Shown: in pieces, positions 46,613-55,425 of the stretch
Layout of the letters: the number at the start of each line of letters is the position of its first letter
Numbering within the stretch: position 1 is the stretch's first letter
Source of the DNA: Chloroflexota bacterium
GTDB lineage: Bacteria > Chloroflexota > Anaerolineae > B4-G1 > DUEL01
NCBI GenBank assembly: GCA_014874475.1
Contig: JADBJJ010000032.1
Location: 124,001-188,000 of the forward strand
Direction: 5' to 3'
DNA: 64,000 nucleotides
Made by a program: the position numbers and the translations under genes
The notes under the pieces: generated by a model
Told to the model about the DNA's origin: nothing
The model's database searches: none
Seen by the model: the letters and a program-made list of their open reading frames with translations, nothing else

Positions 46613-47409
46613 GTCTTAATGCCCTGTCGGGCATTGGGAGTTTGCTACTCTAAGTGGCGCTGCTTGATCTGCGGTGCCACTTCAGCATGGGTCTTAATGC
46701 CCTGTCGGGCATTGGGAGTTTGCTACCTTAAATTGACGCCACAGGAGTGGCAGACCGCGGCCATTCTGTCTTAATGCCCTGTCGGGCATTGGGAGTTTGC
46801 TACTAACCGGCCCAGGGCCGGTGTGGTTGTACCTCGCGGTAGGTCTTAATGCCCTGTCGGGCATTGGGAGTTTGCTACTCACGCGTGGGACTACGCGAAT
46901 GAGCAGTGGCGCTGTCTATTCGGTCTTAATGCCCTGTCGGGCATTGGGAGTTTGCTACCGGACCACAGGGCGGTGGCGATTGCTGCATCCAGGTACGTCT
47001 TAATGCCCTGTCGGGCATTGGGAGTTTGCTACCGAGAGAGATTTGGAGTGGACCCCAACTACTGCTTGTACCCGTTGAAGGTCTTAATGCCCTGTCGGGC
47101 ATTGGGAGTTTGCTACCCACTGTGCACTGCCTGTGTCTTAGGCCTGGGGGGTCCGTCTTAATGCCCTGTCGGGCATTGGGAGTTTGCTACATATATTATG
47201 AGGGCCTGTCAGGAGGATGATGAGAAAGTCTTAATGCCCTGTCGGGCATTGGGAGTTTGCTACCCCCCACAATCGCAGGAAGCCCGCAGATGTCCGTAGG
47301 GTCTTAATGCCCTGTCGGGCATTGGGAGTTTGCTACTGGCTGCACGTCATATCCCAGTCCCCGTCTCTGTTGCGTCTTAATGCCCTGTCGGGCATTGGGA
47401 GTTTGCTAC

Positions 47410-47598
47410 CTGCCGCGTTCTCACCATTACTGTCCATGAACAGGACCCGTCTTAATGCCCTGTCGGGCATTGGGAGTTTGCTACCTGCCGCGTTCTCACC
47501 ATTACTGTCCATGAACAGGACCCGTCTTAATGCCCTGTCGGGCATTGGGAGTTTGCTACCTGCCGCGTTCTCACCATTACTGTCCATGAACAGGACCC
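47410..47598. repeat. Spacer present three times in tandem
   Basis: The 39-nt spacer starting CTGCCGCGTTCTCACC occurs at 47410, 47485 and 47560, a 75-base unit. Confidence 0.95.
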
Positions 47599-48011
47599 GT
47601 CTTAATGCCCTGTCGGGCATTGGGAGTTTGCTACCCTTCTGTGACGAACTGGCCATTGCTGCCAACAGCAAACGTCTTAATGCCCTGTCGGGCATTGGGA
47701 GTTTGCTACGCAAGTCTCCCAAGTTACCTGGACCTCCCCGAGGAGTTGGTCTTAATGCCCTGTCGGGCATTGGGAGTTTGCTACCTGCGACTGTCAGGGT
47801 TGGGCGCGGCACTGGAACGGTGGTAAGGTCTTAATGCCCTGTCGGGCATTGGGAGTTTGCTACGCCCCTCATTAGAGGGGCCGAAGAGCATGTACAAAAA
47901 AGGTCTTAATGCCCTGTCGGGCATTGGGAGTTTGCTACGGAGAACCTTGTTTTCCACCATATCACGCAAGAAAGGGTCTTAATGCCCTGTCGGGCATTGG
48001 GAGTTTGCTAC

Positions 48012-48281
48012 TTCTTAAGAAAGGTGGAAGCAGTAGAGGGAGAAGACCCTGTGCGTCTTAATGCCCTGTCGGGCATTGGGAGTTTGCTACCCCAGCCTGC
48101 GCGTATGTGGTAGTCTGGGCCGACTAAGGTCTTAATGCCCTGTCGGGCATTGGGAGTTTGCTACTTCTTAAGAAAGGTGGAAGCAGTAGAGGGAGAAGAC
48201 CCTGTGCGTCTTAATGCCCTGTCGGGCATTGGGAGTTTGCTACCCCAGCCTGCGCGTATGTGGTAGTCTGGGCCGACTAAG
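48012..48281. repeat. Tandem duplication of two spacers
   Basis: Spacers starting TTCTTAAGAAAGG and CCCAGCCTGCGCG at 48012-48128 recur at 48165-48281, a 153-base unit. Confidence 0.95.
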
Positions 48282-49916
48282 GTCTTAATGCCCTGTCGGG
48301 CATTGGGAGTTTGCTACTTCTCGGTTGAGTTTGGTGGCGATCTTCGGATCGTCATTTACGTCTTAATGCCCTGTCGGGCATTGGGAGTTTGCTACATGGC
48401 CTGTGGCCTATGGTCTGGCCTGTGGCCTATGGCCTGGGTCTTAATGCCCTGTCGGGCATTGGGAGTTTGCTACTTAGCACGGCACGGCACGGCACGGCAT
48501 TGGCATTAGCACGTCTTAATGCCCTGTCGGGCATTGGGAGTTTGCTACCACTTGAGAGTGTCCTCCGTCGAGAAAACAGGCGTAGGAAGGTCTTAATGCC
48601 CTGTCGGGCATTGGGAGTTTGCTACCATTAGCACGGCACGGCACGGCACGGCACGGCATTGGCATTAGGGTCTTAATGCCCTGTCGGGCATTGGGAGTTT
48701 GCTACCTAAGTATCGCCGCAGCTCTCGTAGCCGCGGAGATTTATGTCTTAATGCCCTGTCGGGCATTGGGAGTTTGCTACCCCCATATTGGGGATAATCC
48801 ACGACTATGCCGGTCACGTTGAGTCTTAATGCCCTGTCGGGCATTGGGAGTTTGCTACCAGATTAGGAGGGAACAGCGAAGACGGTAACAATTACTGAGT
48901 CTTAATGCCCTGTCGGGCATTGGGAGTTTGCTACTGACGCAGAGCCGCTTTATTCAGCGACGGGAAGACCGGGTCTTAATGCCCTGTCGGGCATTGGGAG
49001 TTTGCTACGAAGAGTCCCTCAAGGCGGAGGCGTTCCGGATTGTACAGTCTTAATGCCCTGTCGGGCATTGGGAGTTTGCTACGTGCCGGCGATGCGGGAG
49101 GTCGGGGGACGCGATTGACTACGTCTTAATGCCCTGTCGGGCATTGGGAGTTTGCTACCAAAACTGTTCCGTATGGCTATAAGGGCCCCTATAGGGACCG
49201 TCTTAATGCCCTGTCGGGCATTGGGAGTTTGCTACAATTTGTGGAGAAAATCCGGGGCGTCGTCCGGCAGGGCATACATGTCTTAATGCCCTGTCGGGCA
49301 TTGGGAGTTTGCTACCCACCAGGGGGAAGAGCAGGCCGGGAAGGGCGATGCTGAGTCTTAATGCCCTGTCGGGCATTGGGAGTTTGCTACATCATCACCG
49401 TATTAGCGAAGGAAATATGCGAAGATAAAGGGTCTTAATGCCCTGTCGGGCATTGGGAGTTTGCTACGAATGATGCCATTGGTGGGCACCGCGATAGATG
49501 AAGGTCTTAATGCCCTGTCGGGCATTGGGAGTTTGCTACGAAATGAAAAACTTTGGAGAGGTCGTAAGGGATATCTACGTCTTAATGCCCTGTCGGGCAT
49601 TGGGAGTTTGCTACGCTTTCCGTGATTGGCGTAGTACTGACAGCGGAAATATTGTCTTAATGCCCTGTCGGGCATTGGGAGTTTGCTACGATGTTTTGAG
49701 GGATGTAGAGAGCGATCCGCAAGTGTTCGTCTTAATGCCCTGTCGGGCATTGGGAGTTTGCTACAAACGGTACCGGGTGTGAAGCGGGCAAAGCGGGGGC
49801 AAAGTCTTAATGCCCTGTCGGGCATTGGGAGTTTGCTACTTTAGGGTGCGGGGAAAATGTGCTGTCGGGGTATATCAATAGTCTTAATGCCCTGTCGGGC
49901 ATTGGGAGTTTGCTAC

Positions 49917-49977
49917 CCTGCAAATCCCTCTGGAATCTGAGCGCTGTAAAGGTGCTCCCACCCCAACTTTCCTCCCT
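49917..49977 (-). promoter_or_regulatory. CRISPR leader (transcribed part)
   Basis: About 60 bases between the array promoter and the first repeat. It reads GGAGGAAAGTTGGGGTGGG then GAGCACCTTTACAGCGCTC on the minus strand. New spacers should be added at 49916. Confidence 0.6.
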
Positions 49978-50006
49978 ATCATACACCATTACCCCCATTC
50001 TGTCAA
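49978..50006 (-). promoter_or_regulatory. Consensus promoter of the CRISPR array
   Basis: On the minus strand TTGACA (50006-50001), 17-base spacer, TATGAT (49983-49978). Transcription would start near 49971 and run into the array. Confidence 0.8.
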
Positions 50007-50041
50007 GGCTGTCATGGGATTAGCCCTCCACTCGGTGAGAC

Positions 50042-50104
50042 GTTGCGAACACCCCCCTCCTGACCCCCTCCTGACGAAGCCCGCCAAAGGGGGGTGTTCG
50101 CAAC
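50042..50104. other. Perfect 16-bp inverted repeat between cas2 and the leader
   Basis: GTTGCGAACACCCCCC (50042-50057) and GGGGGGTGTTCGCAAC (50089-50104) are exact inverse copies around a 31-base loop that has two CTCCTGAC copies. There is no T-run. It may terminate the cas transcript or be a protein site near the leader. The remaining gene-free DNA up to 50232 shows nothing else I can recognise. Confidence 0.7.
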
Positions 50105-50232
50105 CAGCAGCCCCTCCAGAACCCGGCATAGCGCCCCCAGGCCCGGAGATCAGGAGCAACAAGGCCAGCCCGCAGCGGAAATCCAGTGCCCGCCCGCACC
50201 ACCAGCAGCCAGCGCCCCAGCCTGCCCTCCAA

Positions 50233-50550
50233 CTACACAATGTAGACCTCCGGCACCTCCACCAGCGGCGCAGTCTGCCCCAACATCTGTATCTCCCGGG
50301 CACAGAGGGAACAGAGCCGGTAAATCCGTACCCGATCCTCCCCTCCCATCCGCCGGGCCAGCCCCCGGCGCATTTTCTCCGCCTGAGAAGCCGTCAGCAC
50401 GCATTCCCAGACGCTGTATTGAACCCGCTCCCCGTACCCGCTCAGGAAACGGGCCACCCTGTTGCGACGCCGGTCGTCCGAAATGTCGTACGTCACCACA
50501 TACCGGCGCCGCTCCTCTTTCCGTTCCCTCTCCGCAAAATCTCCCTCCAT
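50233..50550 (-). CDS. cas2: CRISPR adaptation protein Cas2
   Basis: 105 residues from the ATG reading MEGDFAER; the longer frame runs back into cas1. Ferredoxin-like Cas2: RRYVVTYDISDDRRRNRVAR with the conserved Asp after the first strand, GYGERVQYSVWECVL, and RVRIYRLCSLCAREIQMLG. Cas2 forms the core of the Cas1-Cas2 integrase that inserts new spacers at the leader-proximal repeat. It starts eight bases after the cas1 stop and is the last gene of the operon before the array. Confidence 0.95.
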   Translation of the reverse strand: MEGDFAERERKEERRRYVVTYDISDDRRRNRVARFLSGYGERVQYSVWECVLTASQAEKMRRGLARRMGGEDRVRIYRLCSLCAREIQMLGQTAPLVEVPEVYIV

Positions 50551-50558
50551 CGTCCACC

Positions 50559-51575
50559 CTACCGAACCTGAAAGGGGCGAAAGGTCTCGCCCGTCTGAAC
50601 GGCGTGGGCCAACTGCCGGACCTCCACCTCCAGGCAGCGACGGTAATTCATCCGCTCCCCCGTCTGGGGATGGGTCAACTCCAGATTCAGCCGTCCCTCC
50701 CATTCCCGAATGAAACGAGTCCTCCCCTCCTCGCCCAGACGTATCGGGTACGGCCCCTCAGGGCTTTCCTCAAAGTGATCCGGACGGAGAATGCCGTTAT
50801 TCAGGCAGCGCAGGACCATACTATCCACCAGAATGGGGCGGAAGGGCTCTATCAGGTCCAGGGCCAGGCTGGGGCGACGGTATTCGGCCCGATGGAGGAA
50901 TCCCAGATACGGGTCCAGCCCCACTGTCCACACAGCCCACTCCATCTGATGGGTCAGAAGGGTGTAGCCGAAACTCAGAAGCGCGTTGACGGGGTCCGGA
51001 GGCGGGCGGCGGGCCCGCTTCTCAAAGCGCCAGCCGGGAACGGTGATGAGATGGCGGAAGACGGAGAAGTAAACGGCGGAGCCCCGTCCCTCCAGACCGT
51101 TGAGGGAGTTCAAAGTGCGGGCTCGCCCCACTTGAGCGATGAGGTCGGAGAGACGGTCGGCAGCGGCCGAGAGGGCCGCCGCGGTTTGCGGCGCGTCGGT
51201 GCGGCGGGCGTAGCGCCGCAGAAGGGTACGCAGGTTGTGCAGTTTGGCCGTCCCCAGAGCCCGCGCCACCCCCAGGGCCCAGTCCGGGTCGTTGACCCGG
51301 GCGTACTGGCGGAGCCGGAGGAGGCCGTTGCCCCGCTCCGGCCCCACCAGCCGCCCCTTGTACCGCCCCTCCACCGTCAGAAAGACCACCTCTATCCCCT
51401 GCGCTAGCAGGTAGGAAAGGGCGGGCGGAGTGAGGGAAACGTTGCCCAGAAGGACAACCTGGGAGATATGCGCCGTCGGGACGCTGGCGAGAATCTGGTC
51501 GTCCTTCTCCACGACCAGGCGACGGGCCCGGCAGGCCAGCCGGGCTCCTTGGGTAGAGACGTACAGCGCTGTCAT
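50559..51575 (-). CDS. cas1: CRISPR integrase Cas1
   Basis: 338 residues from the ATG reading MTALYVSTQ. N-terminal beta domain (ASVPTAHISQVVLLGNVSLT) and the helical catalytic domain. The metal-binding residues are recognisable as the Glu of LNGLEGRGSAVYF, the His of YLGFLHRAEYRRPSLALDL and the Asp of ALDLIEPFRPILVD. No reverse transcriptase fusion is present. It integrates prespacers at the leader end. It belongs to the cas operon and is separated from csx15 by about 100 bases. Confidence 0.96.
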   Translation of the reverse strand: MTALYVSTQGARLACRARRLVVEKDDQILASVPTAHISQVVLLGNVSLTPPALSYLLAQGIEVVFLTVEGRYKGRLVGPERGNGLLRLRQYARVNDPDWALGVARALGTAKLHNLRTLLRRYARRTDAPQTAAALSAAADRLSDLIAQVGRARTLNSLNGLEGRGSAVYFSVFRHLITVPGWRFEKRARRPPPDPVNALLSFGYTLLTHQMEWAVWTVGLDPYLGFLHRAEYRRPSLALDLIEPFRPILVDSMVLRCLNNGILRPDHFEESPEGPYPIRLGEEGRTRFIREWEGRLNLELTHPQTGERMNYRRCLEVEVRQLAHAVQTGETFRPFQVR

Positions 51576-51676
51576 ACACCCCCCCGGATATTCGGTTGTT
51601 AAGGTGCGATGGCGGATTCGGCCCCGGGGAACGCGGAAGAATCGGCGATCCCCTGGCGTTCTCCGCCCCCCGGCGG

Positions 51677-52060
51677 TCAAACCGACCGGCGGACACGGGC
51701 GGAATCCCGCTGCGCTTGCAGGTTCATCACTTCAGCAATCTCATAGCGCGGCGGGATGCCCTCCACAGGCCGAAGACGGACACATGGGGGGAAGTAGCCC
51801 ATGCGTCCATGCAGTTCGGCTATTAGAAGGGCAGCGGCAAAACTGAGCGACGGCGGCACGACCACCAGCGGCAGAGTCTGCCACTCGGCAGGAGATAGCC
51901 CGGCCCGGTCGGCCAGTTCCACCACCTGGGGGCCGAATGGCTTGCCGGTGTCCAGGTGGGTGGGGATTTCCACCACCCGCTCCACCGACTGGCCAGTCAG
52001 CGCATGTAGTTGGGCTATGTGGTCGGGAGTGAGCGGATGAGAGAAGTTCAGGACGATCAT
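51677..52060 (-). CDS. csx15: CRISPR-associated protein Csx15
   Basis: 127 residues. MIVLNFSHPLTPDHIAQLHA, then LTGQSVERVVEIPTHLD, AEWQTLPLVVVPPSLSFAAA, LIAELHGRMGYFPPCVRLRP: the Csx15 family pattern, found only beside type III CRISPR loci. Csx15 has been proposed to bind or remove cyclic oligoadenylate; I am not certain how well this is established. Its ATG overlaps the stop of the CARF-HEPN gene (ATGA), so effector and Csx15 are made together, which fits a dampening role. Confidence 0.85.
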   Translation of the reverse strand: MIVLNFSHPLTPDHIAQLHALTGQSVERVVEIPTHLDTGKPFGPQVVELADRAGLSPAEWQTLPLVVVPPSLSFAAALLIAELHGRMGYFPPCVRLRPVEGIPPRYEIAEVMNLQAQRDSARVRRSV

Positions 52061-53283
52061 CGGGCCTCTTCCAGTCCCCACCTCCGGGCCAGTTCCTTCA
52101 GGGCGGGGAGAATCTCCGTCTGCGTCTTCTGGCTCAACTTACGGGCATCCATCGGATCAGACCTCATCCCGGCGTGGTCCAAGTCGTTGCGGACCGCGGT
52201 CAAATGGTTCCACAGGTCGCTGAGGCACTCCGCCTCTGGCCGCTCCATCAGTTCCCGGCCCACTTCGTTCAATTCACTGGGAGAAGGGCGTCTCCGTTTG
52301 ACCCAGCAGAGGCCCGAAAGCCCCTGTTCTATCCTCTCCCGTTCTTTCTTTTTCAGGACAAAGGCTCCCATCTGCTGCCAGCCGACGGCAGTGACCACCC
52401 ATTCCCGGGCCAGGGTGACGGCCTGGATAATCCGATCGCGTTCGGCGTACCAGCAGATCAGGCCCAGTTGGCGCTGCAGGCTCTCCCGGACGTTCTGGAG
52501 GGGCTCGGTGAGGGCGTGGCGGCCGTATTCCTTTTCTATTCGCCCGATCATCACTTCAAAGGGACGGGCCCAGTAGGGGATGTCCTGGCTGGCTTTTTTG
52601 AGGACGTTGCTCAATCGGCCTGCTTTCTCCATGACCTCCAGGGGGCGACAAAGCATAATGGCGCGGGAGAAGTCCTCCAGGTCTCCTCCGGCGTTCTTCA
52701 GCGCGCCGGAGCCCCGGGCCTCTCCTTGCTGGGCCAGGAGGCGGGCCAGATACCGGGCGTCGCCGGTGTAGATGAACTGATTGGTCGCTGCCAGCCAGTC
52801 CAGCAGAGAGACGAAAGGGGTCAGGTCAAAGACGGGGCGAGGGTCCGGGTCTGTCCGGGGCCGGGCCTCGTATGCGCCGTAGACGACGGCATGGATGTGG
52901 ACCCGGCGAGCAGCCCGCAGGTATGCCGCCGCCAGAAAGACCAGGAAGGGGATAGACCGGAAGGAGTGGGTGATATCAAAGATGACCTGCTCCCCTTCCT
53001 CCACCTTCTCCGTCAGCACGGAGAAGATTTGCCAGAGTTCCTCCTCGGACTGGCCGTCCGGTATGGGGACGACCTGGAGCCGCTCCGACGGTATCCGTTC
53101 CTTCAACCGCTGGAGGTTAGGATGAGACTGAACGGCCGCCGTGGCGAAGAGGTAGAGAGTCTCCAGGTCCGGGAAAAAGCAAAACAGCGCCTGGGGGAAC
53201 AGGTTGGTCGTGCACTTCTGTCCCTTATAGACATAGGTGACGGTCTGGTAGTCACTTGTCCCCAGAAAAGAGAGCCCTTTCAT
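52057..53283 (-). CDS. csx2: CARF-HEPN ribonuclease of the Csx1/Csx2 (TM1812) family
   Basis: 408 residues. The N-terminal CARF domain: KGLSFLGTSDYQTVTYVYKG, then FPQALFCFFPDLETLYLFAT, IPDGQSEEELWQIFSVLTEK and VIFDITHSFRSIPFLVFLAA, which form the family's cyclic oligoadenylate pocket. The helical C-terminus has the HEPN RNase motif R-x4-H in TAVRNDLDHAG (about residue 365). Activated by cOA from Cas10, it would cut RNA non-specifically. No Csm6 is present, so this is the likely main effector. Confidence 0.88.
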   Translation of the reverse strand: MKGLSFLGTSDYQTVTYVYKGQKCTTNLFPQALFCFFPDLETLYLFATAAVQSHPNLQRLKERIPSERLQVVPIPDGQSEEELWQIFSVLTEKVEEGEQVIFDITHSFRSIPFLVFLAAAYLRAARRVHIHAVVYGAYEARPRTDPDPRPVFDLTPFVSLLDWLAATNQFIYTGDARYLARLLAQQGEARGSGALKNAGGDLEDFSRAIMLCRPLEVMEKAGRLSNVLKKASQDIPYWARPFEVMIGRIEKEYGRHALTEPLQNVRESLQRQLGLICWYAERDRIIQAVTLAREWVVTAVGWQQMGAFVLKKKERERIEQGLSGLCWVKRRRPSPSELNEVGRELMERPEAECLSDLWNHLTAVRNDLDHAGMRSDPMDARKLSQKTQTEILPALKELARRWGLEEAR

Positions 53284-53295
53284 CGCTGCTCACCC

Positions 53296-54396
53296 CTAAC
53301 GGCCTTCTCCCTCCAGTTCTACTAGAACCCATCCCAGGGGATACTCGGGGAGGACCTGATTCTGGGAGCGGCGGGCGGAGAGGCGGCGGCTGCGCGGGAA
53401 GGGACGGGCCAGATTGGGCTGCCAGACCCGACCGGCCCTGGGGGGCTTTCCCAGTTGGTAGCGGCGGCGGAGCGTATCCTGCTCTTGTTGGGAAAGCCAG
53501 AAGCCGACGCTCTTCGCCGTCCAGCCAGCGCCCCAGCCGATCTGGAGAAGAAAGGCGCGCGGGCCCAGAGGGGTTCGAGCCAACGGGCTATAGAGAGATA
53601 CGACTTTCTGAAAGGACTGATGGCGCTTATACCATTCCATCTCCCGTTCAATCCGGGCCCGGCTGATCTTGTTGGCGATCTGGGCCAGATCGGTCAGCCA
53701 CTGGCGCCGGTCGGTGAAGCGGAGGGTGCTGGCGGCCTCGGAGAAGAGATACTCGTCCAGAGACAGGGTGGTGTGGAAGACAGTATCCGGCTTCACCGCT
53801 TCCAGAACGATGGGAGCGCCGGGTTTGCTATCCGCCGTAAAGACCTGGGCGTTCACCAGCATCAGCGGCAAGGGGGAAAGCGGCAGAGGGTCACTATCGG
53901 CAATTCGCAGCGCCCGCATCAGGTCCTGGTTGGGGTTTGGGCCGAAGACGGCGCGCTCCCAGGGCTCTCCGGCCCGCTCCCGCCGCTCCCCCAGCGCCTT
54001 CAGGTCGGGCTTCCAGTAGCCAGAGCGCAGGGCATGGATCATCAGGACAGTGCGCAGCGCGCCCTTGAGGGAGGATCCGGGCAGGTAAGGGCGGCCGTAC
54101 GGGTCCTTCAACTGCTCCCGCACCTGGCTCTCGGTCACTTCACCCTTCAGGACATACCGAACGAAAGGGGACTCTTCACTCAGTTCGTGATCCTGAACCA
54201 GTTGGCCAGGGGGAACCATCAGGAATTCCCAGGGCTCTCCTGGGCGGGCGCGGTCGTAGGCGTCAACCAGGATGGCATCCTGATTCAGGACCCAGGTCCG
54301 GCCCTGGCTGGTCTTGAAGTCGTAATCTCGCAAGAGCACCCGACCGGTCCCGATATGGAGCGGCGAAATCAGAGAGACTTTCAGCCGGTATATCAT
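53296..54396 (-). CDS. csm5: Type III-A effector subunit Csm5
   Basis: 366 residues from the ATG reading MIYRLKVSL. RAMP fold: SLISPLHIGTGRVLLRDYDF, the PYGRPYLPGSSLKGALRTVL glycine-rich loop, and a C-terminal LPEYPLGWVLVELE. Csm5 caps the 3' side of the crRNA in the Csm complex and helps recruit maturation nucleases. It overlaps csm4 by four bases. Longer than many Csm5 proteins only if the 42 upstream residues were counted; they are not family-like. Confidence 0.9.
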   Translation of the reverse strand: MIYRLKVSLISPLHIGTGRVLLRDYDFKTSQGRTWVLNQDAILVDAYDRARPGEPWEFLMVPPGQLVQDHELSEESPFVRYVLKGEVTESQVREQLKDPYGRPYLPGSSLKGALRTVLMIHALRSGYWKPDLKALGERRERAGEPWERAVFGPNPNQDLMRALRIADSDPLPLSPLPLMLVNAQVFTADSKPGAPIVLEAVKPDTVFHTTLSLDEYLFSEAASTLRFTDRRQWLTDLAQIANKISRARIEREMEWYKRHQSFQKVVSLYSPLARTPLGPRAFLLQIGWGAGWTAKSVGFWLSQQEQDTLRRRYQLGKPPRAGRVWQPNLARPFPRSRRLSARRSQNQVLPEYPLGWVLVELEGEGR

Positions 54397-55409
54397 AGCA
54401 GCGCCTCCTGGGCAACGGGCACTGGAAAAGCCAGGCCGTACCGTAGCACGGGGCGGTCGCCGAACACCCCTACGCCCTCCGGCTTCAGGTCGGCAACGGT
54501 TCCCAGCGAAGAGCCGTCCCATCGCAAGACGCTCCCCTCACAGACCATCCGCACCTGTTTGCGTCGCCAGGCGTGGCCGGCGTCGTCCTGACACCACCCC
54601 CCTATCCAGACCAGTTTATAGGCGGCATGCTCGGATTGAAGGGCAGCGGCGACCTCGGCCTGGCTGGCCGGAAGGTAGCGGGAAAGGGTCACAGCGTAGC
54701 CGGAGGGGGCGGGCCAGGCCGGCAGGGCGGTCTCCCCGATGGTGAACGTGAACGCGCCGTGTCCGATGGAGCGCAGGCCGCCCAACCCAGCGTCGGCCAG
54801 ATAGTTGAGCGCGCGTTCCAGGCGGGCGAAAGCGCCCGAAGCGACGGGCTCCACCACGAACCACAGGCCGCAACCGGGCCCGAAGGTCAACCGTCCGCTG
54901 AAGAAGAGGTTAGACGCATTGCTGGCGCGGTCAAGCGCCACACGAGGCACCGGCGGATACGTAGACCAGAACTGGGTCCACTCTGCAAGCCCTTTGGGCG
55001 GAGGGGGGAGAAGGGGCATGTCCTCCGGGTGGAACCAGATATCGCCGATAAAGTGCTCCAGTCGGGCCAGGGAGGTGATGTCATCCCCCTGGAGCAGGCG
55101 GACAAAGATGCGCTCAGAGCACCAGGCGAACCGGGAGAGTTTCTTGCCCAACTCTTCCCGCTGTTTCTGACCGACGCGGATCCGCACGAAGGGGCGCGGG
55201 TAAAGGCGAAGACTTCCCACGCGCGGAAAGGCCGAGGTCAGGCGCAGGGGCGGAGGGACGAAAGGGCCGGGCTCCCCCGCGACGCTCCAGGCGTAGACGA
55301 AGGCGGCGTAAAGGGTATCGCTGGGGATATAGGGCAACGTCTCCTCCCGGCCCACGCCCAGTTCCCCCACATGAAACGAGCCGCGCGGATACAGGTCCAC
55401 CGCAATCAT
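54393..55409 (-). CDS. csm4: Type III-A effector subunit Csm4
   Basis: 338 residues from the ATG with AGGAGG upstream. Cas5-like RAMP: MIAVDLYPRGSFHVGELG, YIPSDTLYAAFVYAW, the SNLFFSGRLTFGPGCGLWFV segment and the Gly-rich GGLRSIGHGAFTFTIGE. Csm4 binds the 5' repeat tag of the crRNA and contacts Cas10. Order csm2-csm3-csm4-csm5 is the standard type III-A order. Confidence 0.92.
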   Translation of the reverse strand: MIAVDLYPRGSFHVGELGVGREETLPYIPSDTLYAAFVYAWSVAGEPGPFVPPPLRLTSAFPRVGSLRLYPRPFVRIRVGQKQREELGKKLSRFAWCSERIFVRLLQGDDITSLARLEHFIGDIWFHPEDMPLLPPPPKGLAEWTQFWSTYPPVPRVALDRASNASNLFFSGRLTFGPGCGLWFVVEPVASGAFARLERALNYLADAGLGGLRSIGHGAFTFTIGETALPAWPAPSGYAVTLSRYLPASQAEVAAALQSEHAAYKLVWIGGWCQDDAGHAWRRKQVRMVCEGSVLRWDGSSLGTVADLKPEGVGVFGDRPVLRYGLAFPVPVAQEALL

Positions 55410-55425
55410 CGGCGGCCTCCTTAAT

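Larger units (their letters stand above)
41400..49916 (-). CRISPR. Main CRISPR array, about 112 repeats
   Basis: 36-nt repeats, plus-strand start GTCTTAATGCCCTGTCGGGC and end GGGAGTTTGCTAC, every 71-80 bases; spacers mostly 36-44 nt. I count 112 repeats (error of one or two possible). On the minus strand the repeat has a stem AATGCCC/GGGCATT and ends in ATTAAGAC, close to the ATTGAAAC-type 8-nt crRNA tag. With the promoter on the right and decayed repeats on the left, this shows transcription from right to left. Variant repeats: 41631 and 41708 (GCCTTAATG), 42325, 45380 (one A) and 45535. Confidence 0.98.

Noticed and set aside
41400-49916. Many small frames with repeated peptides such as MPCRALGVCY and KLPMPDRALR
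   Set aside because: They are translations of the CRISPR repeat and spacers, not genes.
50042-50104. Inverted repeat as ends of an insertion sequence
   Set aside because: Only 31 bases lie between the arms and no transposase is nearby.
50094-51407. Long plus-strand open frame (437 residues) opposite cas1 and cas2
   Set aside because: It has no family-like sequence, has shadow composition (Pro/Arg rich) and lies opposite clear cas genes. The same holds for 52174-53325, 53455-54591, 57316-58491 and 59343-60476.
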